Notes: a model not told the origin generated them from the sequence alone. A DNA stretch of 64,000 nucleotides from Prochlorococcus sp. AG-418-C09 (GCA_003214355.1 QCLS01000006.1:1-64000); one strand, 5' to 3'; positions 8,750-20,381 are shown, counted from the first letter of the stretch. Made by a program: numbers and translations.

Positions 8750-10516
8750 CTAATAATGGTTAGCAACTTTTCTGTGATGCACTGCGGTCTTACAGGATAG
8801 ATCAGATACATTACCATTTTCAACAATGCCATAGATTATCCAATGATCCGGAGTCTCTAAACGAGAAATTACTTTGCAATCAAGAAAAGCTAAGGATTCA
8901 GTCAATACTGGTCCTCCTTTAGCTATGTTTTCAATAATATCAACTTCTGCAAATCGATCTGCGCCAGGAGCAAATCTTTTAAGAAAATGTCTAAACATTT
9001 TCTGGTAGTTATCTTCTCTCAAAACGTTAACTACGAAATGATTTCCAACTTGCATAAATGATTCGATAGCTCTATCTTTTGCAACAGCAACTGTTATCCC
9101 TGGAGGGGCGAAACTTGCTTGACTAACCCAACTCGCAACCATAGCGCTTTGCCTTCGATCAAGGCCCTCTCCATCTCTTGCTGTGACTACATAAAGTCCG
9201 CCACTTAGTCTGCCTAATGCTTTATCTAATTTGGTATCAATACTTTTCATTGTGGCTATATTCTTTTTTTTATTCAACATTTGTCCTAAATCTGTACCTG
9301 CTTCTTCAAATTGTTGATAGATATTAGGATCTGGAGTCTTTTTAACTCTTAGTGGTGATAATGCTTCTTTTTGTCCGAGTTCTCTTAGTTGATTGGCTAA
9401 TGCATCAATTGGTTCATCGTTACCACCGAATGAATCATAAATTGCAGTTAATTGCTTTGTTTTCAAGGCTGCAAAGAGAGTTCCTAAAGAGTTTTTTAGA
9501 TCATTGTCAGCATCAAGTGGCCATGTGGGGATGACTACAGCCTTAGATTCTGAAATTAACGATGTTAGTTCTTGAGCATCAGAAGATCTCAAATCTATTA
9601 ACTGTACCTGTCCATTAGCTTTATCAATACCATGTGATAAAGCTTGGCTAAGACGATCACAAAAACCATAATCACTTATATAGCAAACGGCAACAAAATC
9701 ATTGCCTTTACTTTTGTTATTACTCCATTCAAAATATTTGTCCTTCCAAAAATTTACTTGATTTTGAAGTAGGGGTCCATGCCCAACTGCAATGGCATCA
9801 ATTTTTGGTAATTTATCTATCCTTTTGATAGCTTGCAAAACACTTCTGGCATTTGGTGCCATTAAACAATCATAGTAAAATCTAAAATCACCAAAAATCT
9901 CCTCTTGGTCGATATCAAACATTTCACTAGAGCAATAATGAAGACCGAAAGCATCGCAAGTGTATAAAACATTTGTGCCATTATCATAAGAAAAAATTGT
10001 ATCGGGCCAGTGTAAGTTTGGAGCACTGATGAATTCTATATTATGAGAAATACCACTTTTAGGATTTACCCCAAGATTTAAGTATTCACCGCTTTTAATT
10101 TCAAGTTTTTTAAATGATTGGTGAATTTGATCTTCAATAAATTTTAGAGCTAACTTTGAACCAACTATGGTTATATTCTTGTTCATTTCAAGTAGTTGTC
10201 CTATCAATCCAGAATGATCAGGCTCAGTATGACTTGTTATTAAATAATTTATATCTTCTGGATTGACATGTTTAAGGAGTTCTTCTAACCAAAGACTTTC
10301 AAATTTTAGGTGACTAGTATCAATGATTGCTAATTGCTCGCCTCTAATAATGAAACTGTTGTAGGTAGTGCCATTTCTTAATCCAAATTCAATATCGAAT
10401 CTACTTCTATTCCAGTCTAAAGATCTTATTGCAACTGAGTCTGGAGCAAACTCTTGGCTTTGAATAGATAACTTTTGGGCCAATTTTGGATTTGTTGTAT
10501 TTGTAGAGGCTATCAT
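8750..10516 (-). CDS. flv3: Flavodiiron protein Flv3 (FlvB type, canonical diiron site)
   Basis: The partner of Flv1 and first gene of the flv operon. It has the same three-module layout: a metallo-beta-lactamase-like domain, a flavodoxin domain and a C-terminal flavin reductase domain. Counting from the ATG at 10516, the ligand motif SHTEPDHSG supplies H96, E98, D100 and H101, followed by further His/Asp ligands in SAPNLHWPDT and VGHGPLL, so the diiron site looks complete. The open frame extends three codons further to a TTG at 10525, but ATG is preferred. The Flv1/Flv3 heteromer reduces O2 downstream of photosystem I. alaS is divergent, with about 110 bases between the starts. Confidence 0.93.
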   Translation of the reverse strand: MIASTNTTNPKLAQKLSIQSQEFAPDSVAIRSLDWNRSRFDIEFGLRNGTTYNSFIIRGEQLAIIDTSHLKFESLWLEELLKHVNPEDINYLITSHTEPDHSGLIGQLLEMNKNITIVGSKLALKFIEDQIHQSFKKLEIKSGEYLNLGVNPKSGISHNIEFISAPNLHWPDTIFSYDNGTNVLYTCDAFGLHYCSSEMFDIDQEEIFGDFRFYYDCLMAPNARSVLQAIKRIDKLPKIDAIAVGHGPLLQNQVNFWKDKYFEWSNNKSKGNDFVAVCYISDYGFCDRLSQALSHGIDKANGQVQLIDLRSSDAQELTSLISESKAVVIPTWPLDADNDLKNSLGTLFAALKTKQLTAIYDSFGGNDEPIDALANQLRELGQKEALSPLRVKKTPDPNIYQQFEEAGTDLGQMLNKKKNIATMKSIDTKLDKALGRLSGGLYVVTARDGEGLDRRQSAMVASWVSQASFAPPGITVAVAKDRAIESFMQVGNHFVVNVLREDNYQKMFRHFLKRFAPGADRFAEVDIIENIAKGGPVLTESLAFLDCKVISRLETPDHWIIYGIVENGNVSDLSCKTAVHHRKVANHY

Positions 10517-10629
10517 AGTTAACAAGCTTTATTTATTAACTTTAGTTATATAGAATAGGAATTCGCGTGATTTTAAATGTGAAATTACCGAAATTCTGTT
10601 TTTAAATTTTTTCTAAGGATTTCTTATCA

Positions 10630-13287
10630 ATGGTATCTCAAACCAAGCATCAACCAGAATCAGGAGATGGAATAAGAGAATCCTTTTTGAAATTTTATGC
10701 AAGTAAATCACATGAAATCATTCAAAGTTCGTCTTTAATTCCTGATGACCCTACAGTTTTGCTTACAATTGCAGGCATGTTACCTTTTAAATCAGTTTTT
10801 TTAGGGTTAAAAGAAAAACCAGCTAATAGGGCAACTTCTAGTCAAAAATGTATAAGAACTAATGATATTGAGAACGTAGGCATAACAGCTAGGCATCACA
10901 CTTTTTTTGAAATGCTTGGTAATTTTTCATTTGGAGACTACTTCAAAAGAGAAGCAATTCAATGGGCATGGGAATTAGTTACGAGAATCTATAATTTGGA
11001 ACCAGAGAGAATTGTTATAAGTGTCTATTATAAAGATGAAGAGTCAGAAAAAATTTGGCGAGAAGAAATAGGTATTAATCAAAATCGTATTGTTAAATTG
11101 GGTGAAAAAGATAATTTTTGGACTTCTGGATCAACAGGCCCTTGTGGTCCATGCTCAGAACTATATTATGATTTTTACCCAGAGAGAGGAATTGAGAATA
11201 TTGATTTAGAAGATGACGAGCGTTTTATTGAATTTTATAATCTCGTGTTTATGCAATATGATCGAGACTCACATGGTAAATTATCTGACTTAGAATCTAA
11301 AAATATTGATACTGGAATGGGCCTGGAAAGAATGGCTCAAATCTTACAAAAGAAAAAAAATAATTATGAAACAGATTTAATCTTTCCATTAATTAAAAAG
11401 GCATCTCAATTAGCTGACATTGATTATTTTTCTGCTAGTGAGAAAACTAAAACCTCATTAAAAATTCTTGGTGATCATACACGGGCTGTTGTTCATTTGA
11501 TATCTGATGGAGTAATTGCTAGCAATATTGGAAGAGGATATATTTTGCGCAGATTATTGAGGAGAATGATTAGACATGGAAGATTGTTGGGTATCCAAAA
11601 TAATTTTATATGCGATATTGCTGAAGTGGGTATTAAATTAATGCAGAATATTTATCCTTCGTTGAAACAAAATCGTACCCAAATCTTGAAAGAAATTGAT
11701 GTTGAAGAAATAAGGTTTTTAAAAACTCTTGAGAGAGGTGAGAAGTTATTAGATGAAATTTTTGCTTCAGGAAAAAGGATAATTTCCGGATCTAAAGCCT
11801 TTGAACTTTATGATACTTATGGCTTTCCTCTTGAATTAACAAGAGAAATAGCACAAGAAAAGAATATACAAATAGATTTGGATGGATTTGATAAAGAAAT
11901 GAATGCTCAAAAAGAGCGAGCAAAAGCTGCTTCTCAAAATATTGATTTATCCTTGCAAGGCTCAATTGAAAGGGAAATTGATTTATTGCCAAAAACAATT
12001 TTTAAAGGTTATCAATCTTTAAGTAACAAAGCTAAGATAAGAGGAATTTTTGTCGACTCCTCCCTAGTTCCTAGTGCTACAAAAGGTGAAAAAATCCAAA
12101 TTGTTTTAGATGAAACCTCTTTTTATGGAGAAGCTGGAGGTCAAATAGGCGATACAGGTTTTATCGTGAATGATGATATTGAGGTTTTTGTTGAGAAAGT
12201 TATTCGTAAAAAGGAAGTTTATTTACATTGCGGAATTGTCAAACAAGGTGAAATTAAAATAGGCGCCTTGGTTGAGGCAAGAGTGGATAATTTTAATAGA
12301 TCTAGGGCTACATCAAATCATACAGCTACTCATTTATTGCAATCAGCACTTAAATCAGTTGTTAACTCGAATGTTGTTCAGAAAGGTTCTTTAGTTGCAT
12401 TTAATAAACTGAGATTTGATTTTAATTCATCTATACCTTTAACAAATGCTCAAATTTTTGAAGTTGAGAATTTGGTCAATCGATGGATAATGGAAAGTCA
12501 TCCTATCAGTATTAAAGAAATGAGCAAAGACCTTGCTATTAGAGAGGGCGCAGTAGCGATGTTTGGAGAAAAATATGATGATGTAGTAAGGGTAGTTGAT
12601 ATACCGCAAGTTTCAATGGAACTATGTGGAGGAACCCATGCAAAAAATACGTCACAATTGGGTTGTTTTAAAATTATCAATGAACAAGGTATTTCTGCTG
12701 GTATTAGAAGAATAGAGGCACTATCAGGTCAGGCCCTTTTAGACTATTTTAGTGAAAGGAATTTAGTCTTAAATCAACTTAGTGATCTATTAAAGACAAA
12801 ACCTAAAGATTTATTTGATAGGGTTTATTCTCTTCAGTCCGAGCTAAAAGATAGGAATAAAGAAATGAAAAAGATGCAATCTGAATTAGCCCAGTTTCAA
12901 TATTCGACGCTTGACTCTAAGGTACAGAAAGTAGGTCAATCTTCAATTCTCATTAGTGAATTGAATGGGCTGGATGGGAATACATTACAATCTGCCGCAA
13001 TTGAGTTAACAGAAAAACTTGGAATTAATTCGGCAGTGTTACTTGCCGGAGTAGCTACCGATTCAAACAAATTATTATTTGTTGTCTCTTTCGGTTCTAA
13101 TTTAATTCAAAGTGGTATGCATGCAGGTAAATTCATAAACAACGTAGCAAGGATATGTAATGGAGGGGGGGGTGGAAAGCCAAGCCTTGCTCAAGCTGGC
13201 GCAAAAGATATGAAGAAGTTAAATGAGGCGCTTACCTATGCAAAATCAGAGTTAATTAATCAACTGAATAATTATTCAGATAAATAG
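10630..13287 (+). CDS. alaS: Alanyl-tRNA synthetase
   Basis: An 885-residue class IIc synthetase of normal full length that charges tRNA-Ala. Visible elements are the N-terminal catalytic domain with motif 2 region [19 protein letters not shown], the GMGLERMAQ motif 3, the editing domain with HTATHLL and CGGTHAKN (zinc ligands that clear misacylated Ser and Gly), and the C-terminal C-Ala domain ending in [16 protein letters not shown]. The ATG at 10630 gives [19 protein letters not shown], close to cyanobacterial homologues as I recall them. The 3' end overlaps the 3' end of the convergent speA by 16 bases. Confidence 0.97.
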   Translation: MVSQTKHQPESGDGIRESFLKFYASKSHEIIQSSSLIPDDPTVLLTIAGMLPFKSVFLGLKEKPANRATSSQKCIRTNDIENVGITARHHTFFEMLGNFSFGDYFKREAIQWAWELVTRIYNLEPERIVISVYYKDEESEKIWREEIGINQNRIVKLGEKDNFWTSGSTGPCGPCSELYYDFYPERGIENIDLEDDERFIEFYNLVFMQYDRDSHGKLSDLESKNIDTGMGLERMAQILQKKKNNYETDLIFPLIKKASQLADIDYFSASEKTKTSLKILGDHTRAVVHLISDGVIASNIGRGYILRRLLRRMIRHGRLLGIQNNFICDIAEVGIKLMQNIYPSLKQNRTQILKEIDVEEIRFLKTLERGEKLLDEIFASGKRIISGSKAFELYDTYGFPLELTREIAQEKNIQIDLDGFDKEMNAQKERAKAASQNIDLSLQGSIEREIDLLPKTIFKGYQSLSNKAKIRGIFVDSSLVPSATKGEKIQIVLDETSFYGEAGGQIGDTGFIVNDDIEVFVEKVIRKKEVYLHCGIVKQGEIKIGALVEARVDNFNRSRATSNHTATHLLQSALKSVVNSNVVQKGSLVAFNKLRFDFNSSIPLTNAQIFEVENLVNRWIMESHPISIKEMSKDLAIREGAVAMFGEKYDDVVRVVDIPQVSMELCGGTHAKNTSQLGCFKIINEQGISAGIRRIEALSGQALLDYFSERNLVLNQLSDLLKTKPKDLFDRVYSLQSELKDRNKEMKKMQSELAQFQYSTLDSKVQKVGQSSILISELNGLDGNTLQSAAIELTEKLGINSAVLLAGVATDSNKLLFVVSFGSNLIQSGMHAGKFINNVARICNGGGGGKPSLAQAGAKDMKKLNEALTYAKSELINQLNNYSDK

Positions 13288-15218
13288 GTGCTCTCTCTCA
13301 AGCTATGTTCAATTTGGGAAATGAGTTGACGAGATTCTTCGATCCTTAATTTGTTTTCGTTAATTGCCGATTCACTATTGAGTCTAATTCTTTCAATTAA
13401 TTCCTCAGAACTATAATCAAATATTTTTAAGACCTCTGCTTTATTATCTTCTTTAATTATATTACTGATTTTGTACTTATTTTCTTTGGTGATATCTATA
13501 TGTATTATGTTTGTGTTACCAAAAAGATTATGTAAATTGCCAAGTGCCTCTTGATAAGCTCCTGAAAGAAATATTCCAATAAAATAGTCTTCATTTTCAT
13601 TCAAATTATGAAGTTTTAAGAGAGATTTTGACTGTCCTTTATCTATGAAATTATTTAATTTACCATCTGAATCGCATGTAAGATCTGCAAATGTACCATT
13701 AAAAATAGGTTTCTCTAAATGTCTATGAATAGGAATAATAGGAAAGATCTGATTTATTGCCCAGCTATCTGGTATGGATCTAAATACTGAAAAGTTACCA
13801 TAATAAGTCGAAGCAAGAGTATCTTTTATATCTGCTAATTCTTTGTTATGAATATTTTCAATTTCAATTTTATTTGTTATTTCTTTGGCACATGCCCATG
13901 TTATTTGTTCTGCATAAGCTCTTTCCTCTAATGACATGAATCCCAATCTAAATGTAGATAGGCAGTCATCCTTGAATTTTTTGGCGTCATTCCATAACTC
14001 AATTATTTTAGTATACTCATCTTTAGTTGCCTTAATTTCTTTAATTTCCCTAAATGTATTTAAAAGATTGGAAATAATTAGTGAGTGTTTATTCTTATTA
14101 TTTTCATTGATAATGTAATTTATATTACTAGTTCCCAAAATGTTAAAAATCAGTATCGAACAATGACTGATTATTGATCTTCCACTTTCTGAGATTATTA
14201 TAGGTTCTTCAATATTATTGACTGCGCATGAGTCCTTAATAGTTGCTACTACATCATTAGCGTAGTTTTGAAGAGAATAATTTGTTGAATTACTGCTTGT
14301 AGTAGTGCTTCCCTCGTAGTCAATTCCTAATCCACCTCCCACATCTATATATTTCATAGGAGCCCCTAGCTTAGAAAGCTCTACAAAAATTTGACTAGCT
14401 TCTTGCAGTGCATCTTTAATTATCGATATGTCACTTATTTGGCTACCTATATGAAAGTGGAGTAATTGTAATTCACTAAGTAAATTTGCTGATTCTAAAT
14501 CTTTTAAAGTGAGCATTATTTCTGGGATTGATAATCCAAATTTAGATGACTCACCAATAGATTTACCCCATCTTCCTATACTTTTACTTGAAAGTTTTGA
14601 TCTTATTCCTATGAGGGGTGTAGCGCCAAGTTTGCGTACACATTCAATTATCCTTGGAACTTCATCTCTTTGTTCAATTACTAATATTGGTTGTTTTCCT
14701 AATTTTCTAGCAAGAATTGTCATTTCTATATAGTTCTTATCTTTATAGCCATTACAAATTAACAATGATTTTTTATTTTCTATAAGAGATAATCCTATTA
14801 GTAATTCCGATTTGCTTCCAACCTCAAGTCCAAAATTCCATTGACTTCCAAATTCTAATATTTTCTCAATTAGATTCTTTTGATGATTACATTTGATAGG
14901 GAATACACCTTTATATTTATTACTATATTGATAGTTTTTTATTGCCTTTTCAAAGGCAATATTTAACTCAGATATTCTATCTTTTAATATATCGTTAAAC
15001 CTAATAATCAATGGTGGGTTAATTTCTCTGCTTTTTAATTCTTTAATAAGTTGCAAAAGGTCTATATTATTTTCTTTCTCACCATTTGGGAAAATAGCTA
15101 TGTTACCTTTTTGGTTTAAGGAAAAATATTTATCACCCCATTTTTCAATATTGTATGTTTCTAAACTGTCTTGAATAGACCAGCTTTTGTTTGGTTTTGG
15201 TGTATTGGATTTTTTCAA
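13272..15218 (-). CDS. speA: Biosynthetic arginine decarboxylase (PLP-dependent)
   Basis: This 648-residue fold-III PLP enzyme converts arginine to agmatine, the first step of polyamine synthesis. The PLP lysine is in [11 protein letters not shown]; a glycine-rich phosphate-binding loop ([13 protein letters not shown]) and the [10 protein letters not shown] motif follow, as in SpeA. Length matches the biosynthetic family. Polyamines in cyanobacteria also link to arginine catabolism and stress, but nothing here shows regulation. The gene is convergent with alaS (16-base overlap) and divergent from ndk. Confidence 0.94.
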   Translation of the reverse strand: MKKSNTPKPNKSWSIQDSLETYNIEKWGDKYFSLNQKGNIAIFPNGEKENNIDLLQLIKELKSREINPPLIIRFNDILKDRISELNIAFEKAIKNYQYSNKYKGVFPIKCNHQKNLIEKILEFGSQWNFGLEVGSKSELLIGLSLIENKKSLLICNGYKDKNYIEMTILARKLGKQPILVIEQRDEVPRIIECVRKLGATPLIGIRSKLSSKSIGRWGKSIGESSKFGLSIPEIMLTLKDLESANLLSELQLLHFHIGSQISDISIIKDALQEASQIFVELSKLGAPMKYIDVGGGLGIDYEGSTTTSSNSTNYSLQNYANDVVATIKDSCAVNNIEEPIIISESGRSIISHCSILIFNILGTSNINYIINENNKNKHSLIISNLLNTFREIKEIKATKDEYTKIIELWNDAKKFKDDCLSTFRLGFMSLEERAYAEQITWACAKEITNKIEIENIHNKELADIKDTLASTYYGNFSVFRSIPDSWAINQIFPIIPIHRHLEKPIFNGTFADLTCDSDGKLNNFIDKGQSKSLLKLHNLNENEDYFIGIFLSGAYQEALGNLHNLFGNTNIIHIDITKENKYKISNIIKEDNKAEVLKIFDYSSEELIERIRLNSESAINENKLRIEESRQLISQIEHSLRESTYLSE

Positions 15219-15339
15219 TTTTTATTTAATGAAAACTAGAATTAACTGATTCATATTTTGTAAGTTACTTAATATTTTAATGTTTACTTGCCAAGATGCT
15301 ACTTTAACGACGAATATACATAAAGAATTTTTTTATTTA

Positions 15340-15795
15340 ATGAATCAAGAAAGAACTTTTATTGCTATTAAACCAGATGGTGTTCAACGAGGATTAATTT
15401 CTGAAATTATTGGTAGATTTGAAAAAAAAGGATTTAAACTAGTAGCTTTAAAGCAATTAATTCCATCTATTCAACTTGCTCAGCAGCATTATGGAGTTCA
15501 CAAAGATAGACCATTCTTTTCGGATCTTGTAGATTTCATTTCCAGTGGACCAGTCATAGCAATGGTCTGGGAAGGTCCAAATGTTATTGTAAGTGCTAGA
15601 AAATTGATTGGTGCAACTAAGCCTGTTGATTCTGAGCCTGGCACCATAAGAGGTGATTATGCAATCGATATCGGACGGAATATAATTCATGGTTCTGATG
15701 GAGAAGATACAGCAAAGTTTGAGATAAATTTGTGGTTTAAAGAAAATGAGTTATGTGATTGGAATACTGCTGATTGTGAGTGGAGGGTTGAGTAA
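15340..15795 (+). CDS. ndk: Nucleoside diphosphate kinase
   Basis: NDP kinase equilibrates the NTP pool by phosphohistidine ping-pong catalysis in the cytosol. The start is ATG at 15340 ([18 protein letters not shown]); the frame continues 20 codons upstream to 15280, but the protein family begins at this point. The 151 residues include the catalytic histidine in NIIHGSD (H117) and the conserved GTIRGDY segment. The gene lies head to head with speA and ends four bases before the stop of the convergent thiO. Confidence 0.96.
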   Translation: MNQERTFIAIKPDGVQRGLISEIIGRFEKKGFKLVALKQLIPSIQLAQQHYGVHKDRPFFSDLVDFISSGPVIAMVWEGPNVIVSARKLIGATKPVDSEPGTIRGDYAIDIGRNIIHGSDGEDTAKFEINLWFKENELCDWNTADCEWRVE

Positions 15796-15798
15796 AGA

Positions 15799-16908
15799 TC
15801 ACTTCTTAAATCTGTCTAGATTAAATTTATTTAGCAGATTAAGCTCAGTATTATTAAGAAATTTATTTTGAATAAGTTTATAGATTATATGGCTTGTAAT
15901 TGCTGAAAAAAGAACTCCATTGCGATAATGTCCTGTAGCTAAAAATAAATTCTTGATGGGTGATTTGCCAATGATTGGTTTTAAGTCAGAAGTGCTTGGC
16001 CTGAATCCCCACCAATGCTCCATGTGAGGCCATTTAATTGCTTCTGGAAATAAAGAATGAATTCCAGTTTGTAGCTGTTTAATTCCTTTAGGTGTATTAC
16101 CAGTATTAAATCCTGATTTATTCTCTACTGTTGCACCAACTATTACTAATCCGTCTTCTCTGGGAACTAGGTAGGTTTCTTCTCCAAAAATAATCCTTTT
16201 TAATCTTTTACTTGGTCCTTGAATGGATAGCATTTGACCTTTAACAGGAATTATAGGTAATTCATCAAAAAGAGTTTTGCTCCATGCTCCGCAACATAAA
16301 ATAGCTTTTTCACAAAAAATCTTTTTTATCTCTCCAGTGGCATTTTCGATTTTAATTCCTTTAAGAATTTTCTGTTCGAAAATAAATTCTTTAACATTTG
16401 CGCCTTCTTGAAATTCCACACCATGTGCAGTGCAGGCTTTTTCAAGTGCTCTCATTAATCTTCTACGATTATCTATCTGTCCATCTTGTTCAAACAATAA
16501 TCCGTGTTTCCAGATATTATTTAAGCCAGGTAATTCACTATTTAAATCTATTTGATTTAAATACTTTCCAAATTTAATTGTTGGGAATTTTTGAAGATCC
16601 TCATAATTTTTAAAAGGTACTAATATACCGCATTTTTTTAACCCACAATTTATTCCACTATCTGCTTCTATATTTTTAATCCATTCAGGGATCAGTTTTT
16701 GGCTGAGCTGGCCAAATTTCAGTAAATCGTCTTCTAGACCTTCTGCATGGGCTGCTAACATTCCAGCCGCTACAAAACCCGCAGACTCTGATCTATTTTT
16801 GCTTAAAACTTCAACTTTAAATTTATTTTTTGCAAATTCATAAGCAATTGATAATCCAATTAATCCACCACCAACGATTAAAATTTTATTCGTTTTATCC
16901 CCATTCAT
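15799..16908 (-). CDS. thiO: FAD-dependent glycine oxidase (thiamine thiazole pathway)
   Basis: A 369-residue DadA-like flavoenzyme. The N-terminal dinucleotide-binding fold ILIVGGGLIGLSIAYEFAK (G-x-G-x-x-G) binds FAD, and the C-terminal segment HWWGFRPSTSDLKPIIG with ATGHYRNGVLFSAITS is typical of ThiO glycine oxidases. ThiO oxidises glycine to dehydroglycine for the thiazole moiety of thiamine in aerobes. A different D-amino-acid oxidase specificity cannot be excluded from sequence alone. The gene is convergent with ndk, three bases apart, and divergent from gatB. Confidence 0.82.
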   Translation of the reverse strand: MNGDKTNKILIVGGGLIGLSIAYEFAKNKFKVEVLSKNRSESAGFVAAGMLAAHAEGLEDDLLKFGQLSQKLIPEWIKNIEADSGINCGLKKCGILVPFKNYEDLQKFPTIKFGKYLNQIDLNSELPGLNNIWKHGLLFEQDGQIDNRRRLMRALEKACTAHGVEFQEGANVKEFIFEQKILKGIKIENATGEIKKIFCEKAILCCGAWSKTLFDELPIIPVKGQMLSIQGPSKRLKRIIFGEETYLVPREDGLVIVGATVENKSGFNTGNTPKGIKQLQTGIHSLFPEAIKWPHMEHWWGFRPSTSDLKPIIGKSPIKNLFLATGHYRNGVLFSAITSHIIYKLIQNKFLNNTELNLLNKFNLDRFKK

Positions 16909-16991
16909 TTACTTAATTTCCTAAAATACATACGATTTGATACTGTTTTAAGTTTATATCTCATAATATTTAAGTAAGAAACAATTAGTTA

Positions 16992-18464
16992 ATGAAAAAT
17001 TCTGAATCTTGGGAAGCTGTCATCGGTCTAGAGACACATGTACAGCTTAATACTAAAAGTAAAATATTTACATCTGCATCTACCACTTTTGGAGATGATC
17101 CTAATACTCATATTGATCCGGTTGTTTGCGGGCTGCCTGGAACACTACCTGTATTGAATGAGAAAGTCTTAGAGTACGCAGTTAAAACTTCTTTAGCTTT
17201 GAATTTAAATGTTGCAGAGCATTGCAAATTTGATAGAAAACAATATTTTTATCCAGATCTTCCAAAGAATTATCAAATTTCACAATTTGATGAACCTTTA
17301 GCAGAGAACGGCTGGCTCGAAATTGAAGTAGTAGAGAAAGATAAGGAAAATTACTTTAAAAGAATAGGTATTGAGCGTCTACATATGGAAGAGGATGCAG
17401 GGAAATTAGTTCACTTTGGAAGTGATCGTCTTGCTGGATCAAAGTATTCATTGGTAGATTACAATAGAGCTGGAATAGCCCTAGTAGAAATTGTTAGTAA
17501 ACCTGATATCAGAACTGGCCGAGAAGCTTCAGAATATGCCTCTGAAATTAGAAGGACAGTTAGATATTTAGGTGTTTCCGATGGGAATATGCAAGAGGGA
17601 TCTTTAAGATGTGACGTTAATATTTCAGTAAGAAAAGGGCCAAATGATCCGTTTGGTACCAAAGTAGAGATTAAAAATATGAATTCATTTTCGGCAATTC
17701 AGAAAGCTTGTGAATATGAAATTAAAAGACAAATACAAGTCTATGAGAATGGAGGAACTATATACCAGGAAACAAGATTATGGGATGAATCTACACAAGT
17801 AACCAAAAGTATGAGGTTAAAAGAAGGAAGCAGTGACTATAGGTATTTCCCTGATCCAGATTTAGGACCTATTGAAATTTCGAAAACTAAGAAACAGTTA
17901 TGGAAGGATCAATTACCTGAGTTACCCTCGATGAAAAGAAAAAAATATATTAATGAATTTGGGTTATCTCCATATGATTCAAGAGTTATTTCAGATGAAA
18001 TTTATATGGCTAATTTCTTTGAATCTACTGTTAAAAATGGCGCTGATCCTAAGTTAGCTTCGAATTGGATAACTAGTGAAATTTCTGGTTACCTGAAATC
18101 TAACAAATTGAGTTTTAATGACTTGAAGCTTAGTCCAAAGAATCTAGCTGAAATGATTTTGTTGATTTCTAATAATACTATTAGCGGTAAAATAGCTAAA
18201 GAAATATTGCCAGATCTAATTTTAAACAATATGTCCCCTTCAAAAATTGTCGAGGATAGAGGTTTAGGAATGATTAGTGATGTTTCAAGTATTAATCCTC
18301 TAATTGAATCCCTTATAAACGCATATCCCGATGAAGTAAAAGCATTTAAAAATGGAAAAACAAAATTATTAGGGTTTTTTGTTGGGCAGTTGATGAAAAA
18401 GACTCGTGGCAAGGTAGATCCAAAATTAGCTAATAAGCTCTTAGCTGAAAAATTAAATAGTTAA
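16992..18464 (+). CDS. gatB: Asp-tRNA(Asn)/Glu-tRNA(Gln) amidotransferase subunit B
   Basis: A 490-residue GatB, the kinase/tRNA-binding subunit of the GatCAB transamidase that makes Gln-tRNA(Gln) from Glu-tRNA(Gln), the usual cyanobacterial route. The signature regions are present: VIGLETHVQLNTKSK at the N-terminus, FDRKQYFYPDLPKNYQIS, LHMEEDAGKL, and the RCDVNISVRKG segment. The C-terminal helical YqeY-like tail that binds tRNA is complete. gatA and gatC are not in the window. The stop codon overlaps that of the convergent coaE (TTAA). Confidence 0.97.
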   Translation: MKNSESWEAVIGLETHVQLNTKSKIFTSASTTFGDDPNTHIDPVVCGLPGTLPVLNEKVLEYAVKTSLALNLNVAEHCKFDRKQYFYPDLPKNYQISQFDEPLAENGWLEIEVVEKDKENYFKRIGIERLHMEEDAGKLVHFGSDRLAGSKYSLVDYNRAGIALVEIVSKPDIRTGREASEYASEIRRTVRYLGVSDGNMQEGSLRCDVNISVRKGPNDPFGTKVEIKNMNSFSAIQKACEYEIKRQIQVYENGGTIYQETRLWDESTQVTKSMRLKEGSSDYRYFPDPDLGPIEISKTKKQLWKDQLPELPSMKRKKYINEFGLSPYDSRVISDEIYMANFFESTVKNGADPKLASNWITSEISGYLKSNKLSFNDLKLSPKNLAEMILLISNNTISGKIAKEILPDLILNNMSPSKIVEDRGLGMISDVSSINPLIESLINAYPDEVKAFKNGKTKLLGFFVGQLMKKTRGKVDPKLANKLLAEKLNS

Positions 18465-19075
18465 AGCAAATTATCTAATTGTTTTTTCCAATGAATCCTA
18501 GAACTTTCGTTGATAAGAACTATATCTGACTTTTTTTCTTTTTCTTCAAGACTCATTTGTGAAGAGATTAATTTTTCTGCTTCTTCTCTGGATATTCTGT
18601 CTCTTTTCATAAGTCTTTTTCTTTGGGCATCTGCTGAGCATTTTACTAACCATATTTCTGTACATAAATCATTAAAGTTAGCTTCAAAAAGTAAAGGGAT
18701 TACTAGAACTAATGTTTTATTTTCTATTAACTTTATGCAATCATTGAGCATTTGATATTTGATTAATGGATGGAGAAGATCTTCTAGCCAAATTTTCTCT
18801 AAGGAGTCGTTAAAAATAATTTTTCTGAGTTTTGACGTGATTATTTCTTTATTAGGGGATTCTAGATCTGTTATTTCAACTCCATAATGCTCAATGATTT
18901 TATGGTACGACTCTTTGCCAGGCATAATTAACTGCTTGGAATAAAAATCTGCGTCCAGTATTTCTATCTTTTTTTGCTTATGAATATATTCTGAGATAGT
19001 ACTTTTACCACTAGCTATGCCTCCAGTGAGTCCAATTCTTTTTTGATTTTTAGGTAGTATTTCTTCGAATTCCAT
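18461..19075 (-). CDS. coaE: Dephospho-CoA kinase
   Basis: CoaE phosphorylates dephospho-CoA at the ribose 3'-OH, the last step of CoA synthesis. The 204-residue protein has the P-loop GLTGGIASGKST at residues 15-26, the DADFYSKQL segment, and the LVIPLLFE and VKCSADAQ-RLMKRDR motifs of the family. It belongs functionally with coaX at 52 kb, which catalyses the first committed step. It is convergent with gatB (four-base overlap) and divergent from argJ. Confidence 0.94.
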   Translation of the reverse strand: MEFEEILPKNQKRIGLTGGIASGKSTISEYIHKQKKIEILDADFYSKQLIMPGKESYHKIIEHYGVEITDLESPNKEIITSKLRKIIFNDSLEKIWLEDLLHPLIKYQMLNDCIKLIENKTLVLVIPLLFEANFNDLCTEIWLVKCSADAQRKRLMKRDRISREEAEKLISSQMSLEEKEKKSDIVLINESSRIHWKKQLDNLL

Positions 19076-19155
19076 ATTTAGAAAAAAAAAATTGTTTGGT
19101 ATTTATTCCAAAAGAGAAGTTACCATTGAACTATGTATATTAAAAGCACGCTAAT

Positions 19156-20379
19156 TTGAACTGGTCTCGTATCAATGATTATACCTCTGTCCCAAAGGGC
19201 TTTACTTTTGCTGGCATCTCAGCGGGATTAAAAAATTCTAAGAAAAAAGATCTTGCTTTGATTTTAGCTCCGGAGAATAGTATTTGTAGTGGGGTTTTTA
19301 CTCAGTCTATAGTTAGAGCAGCATGTATTGATATTTGTAAATCAAGACTCAGTGAAACATCTGGATTGATTCGTGCAATTTTAATTAACTCTGGCCATGC
19401 AAATGCTTGTACTGGCGACTTTGGAAAGAATGATTCACTTGATGCAACTAGAGAGTTATCACGATTATTAGGAATCAAAGAAAATCAAACTTTAATTTGT
19501 TCGACTGGTGTTATTGGTGTTCCGATACCAATGAAACATCTCATTCAAGGACTGCCTGACTTAGTGTCTAAACTCGATAAAGATAATTTAAATGATGCTT
19601 CTGAAGCTATATTAACTACAGATTTAGTCCAGAAAAGAATTGTTATTGAGAATTGCTTAGATGGAAGAAATATATGTATTGCTGGTTTTGCTAAAGGATC
19701 GGGAATGATTCACCCTAATATGGCTACGATGCTTGCTTTTTTAACTTGTGATGTTGGGATTGAGAAGAATGCTTGGGACCAAATGATTGAAAATGCTGTT
19801 CAATGTTCTTTTAATGCAATTACAGTTGATGGTGAGACGAGTACTAACGATACATTTTTGGCAATTAATTCTGGTGAAAAGCTTCATAATAAATATTTTC
19901 CCGTCATTCAGGAGGGTGTCAATTATGTTTGTCAATATCTCGCTAAAACTATTGCAAGGGATGGTGAAGGTGCTAATTGCTTATTAGAAGTTGTTGTTAA
20001 GGGTACTGAGAATGATTCTGATGCAATTAAAATTGCAAAACAAATTACTAATTCTTCTCTTGTTAAAACAGCGATTCATGGATGTGATCCAAATTGGGGG
20101 CGAATTCTTTCGGCAGCTGGTAATGCTGGTATAAGATTCAATACTAATCAAGTTGATTTAATGATCGGTAATTATGTAATCCTTGAAAAAGGTCAGTTAA
20201 AAGAATACGACCAAAAACAAATTTCTAGTTATATGAAGTTAAAAATGAATTCTGATTATTTAGAGGGAGATATCGTACAAATTAGAATGAACTTTAATCA
20301 AGGTAATGGAAGTGGTACATCTTGGGGCTGTGATTTATCAAAAAAATATGTAGAAATTAATAGCGAGTATACAACATGA
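19156..20379 (+). CDS. argJ: Bifunctional ornithine acetyltransferase / N-acetylglutamate synthase
   Basis: ArgJ transfers the acetyl group from N-acetylornithine to glutamate in the cyclic arginine pathway. The protein has about 407 residues and matches the family throughout. The self-cleavage site is visible at NMATMLAF, where T191 becomes the N-terminal nucleophile of the beta subunit. The start appears to be TTG at 19156 (MNWSRINDY); no in-frame ATG fits better. The C-terminus ends with the conserved GTSWGCDLSKKYVEIN. It feeds arginine, the substrate of the nearby speA. Confidence 0.95.
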   Translation: MNWSRINDYTSVPKGFTFAGISAGLKNSKKKDLALILAPENSICSGVFTQSIVRAACIDICKSRLSETSGLIRAILINSGHANACTGDFGKNDSLDATRELSRLLGIKENQTLICSTGVIGVPIPMKHLIQGLPDLVSKLDKDNLNDASEAILTTDLVQKRIVIENCLDGRNICIAGFAKGSGMIHPNMATMLAFLTCDVGIEKNAWDQMIENAVQCSFNAITVDGETSTNDTFLAINSGEKLHNKYFPVIQEGVNYVCQYLAKTIARDGEGANCLLEVVVKGTENDSDAIKIAKQITNSSLVKTAIHGCDPNWGRILSAAGNAGIRFNTNQVDLMIGNYVILEKGQLKEYDQKQISSYMKLKMNSDYLEGDIVQIRMNFNQGNGSGTSWGCDLSKKYVEINSEYTT

Positions 20380-20381
20380 TC

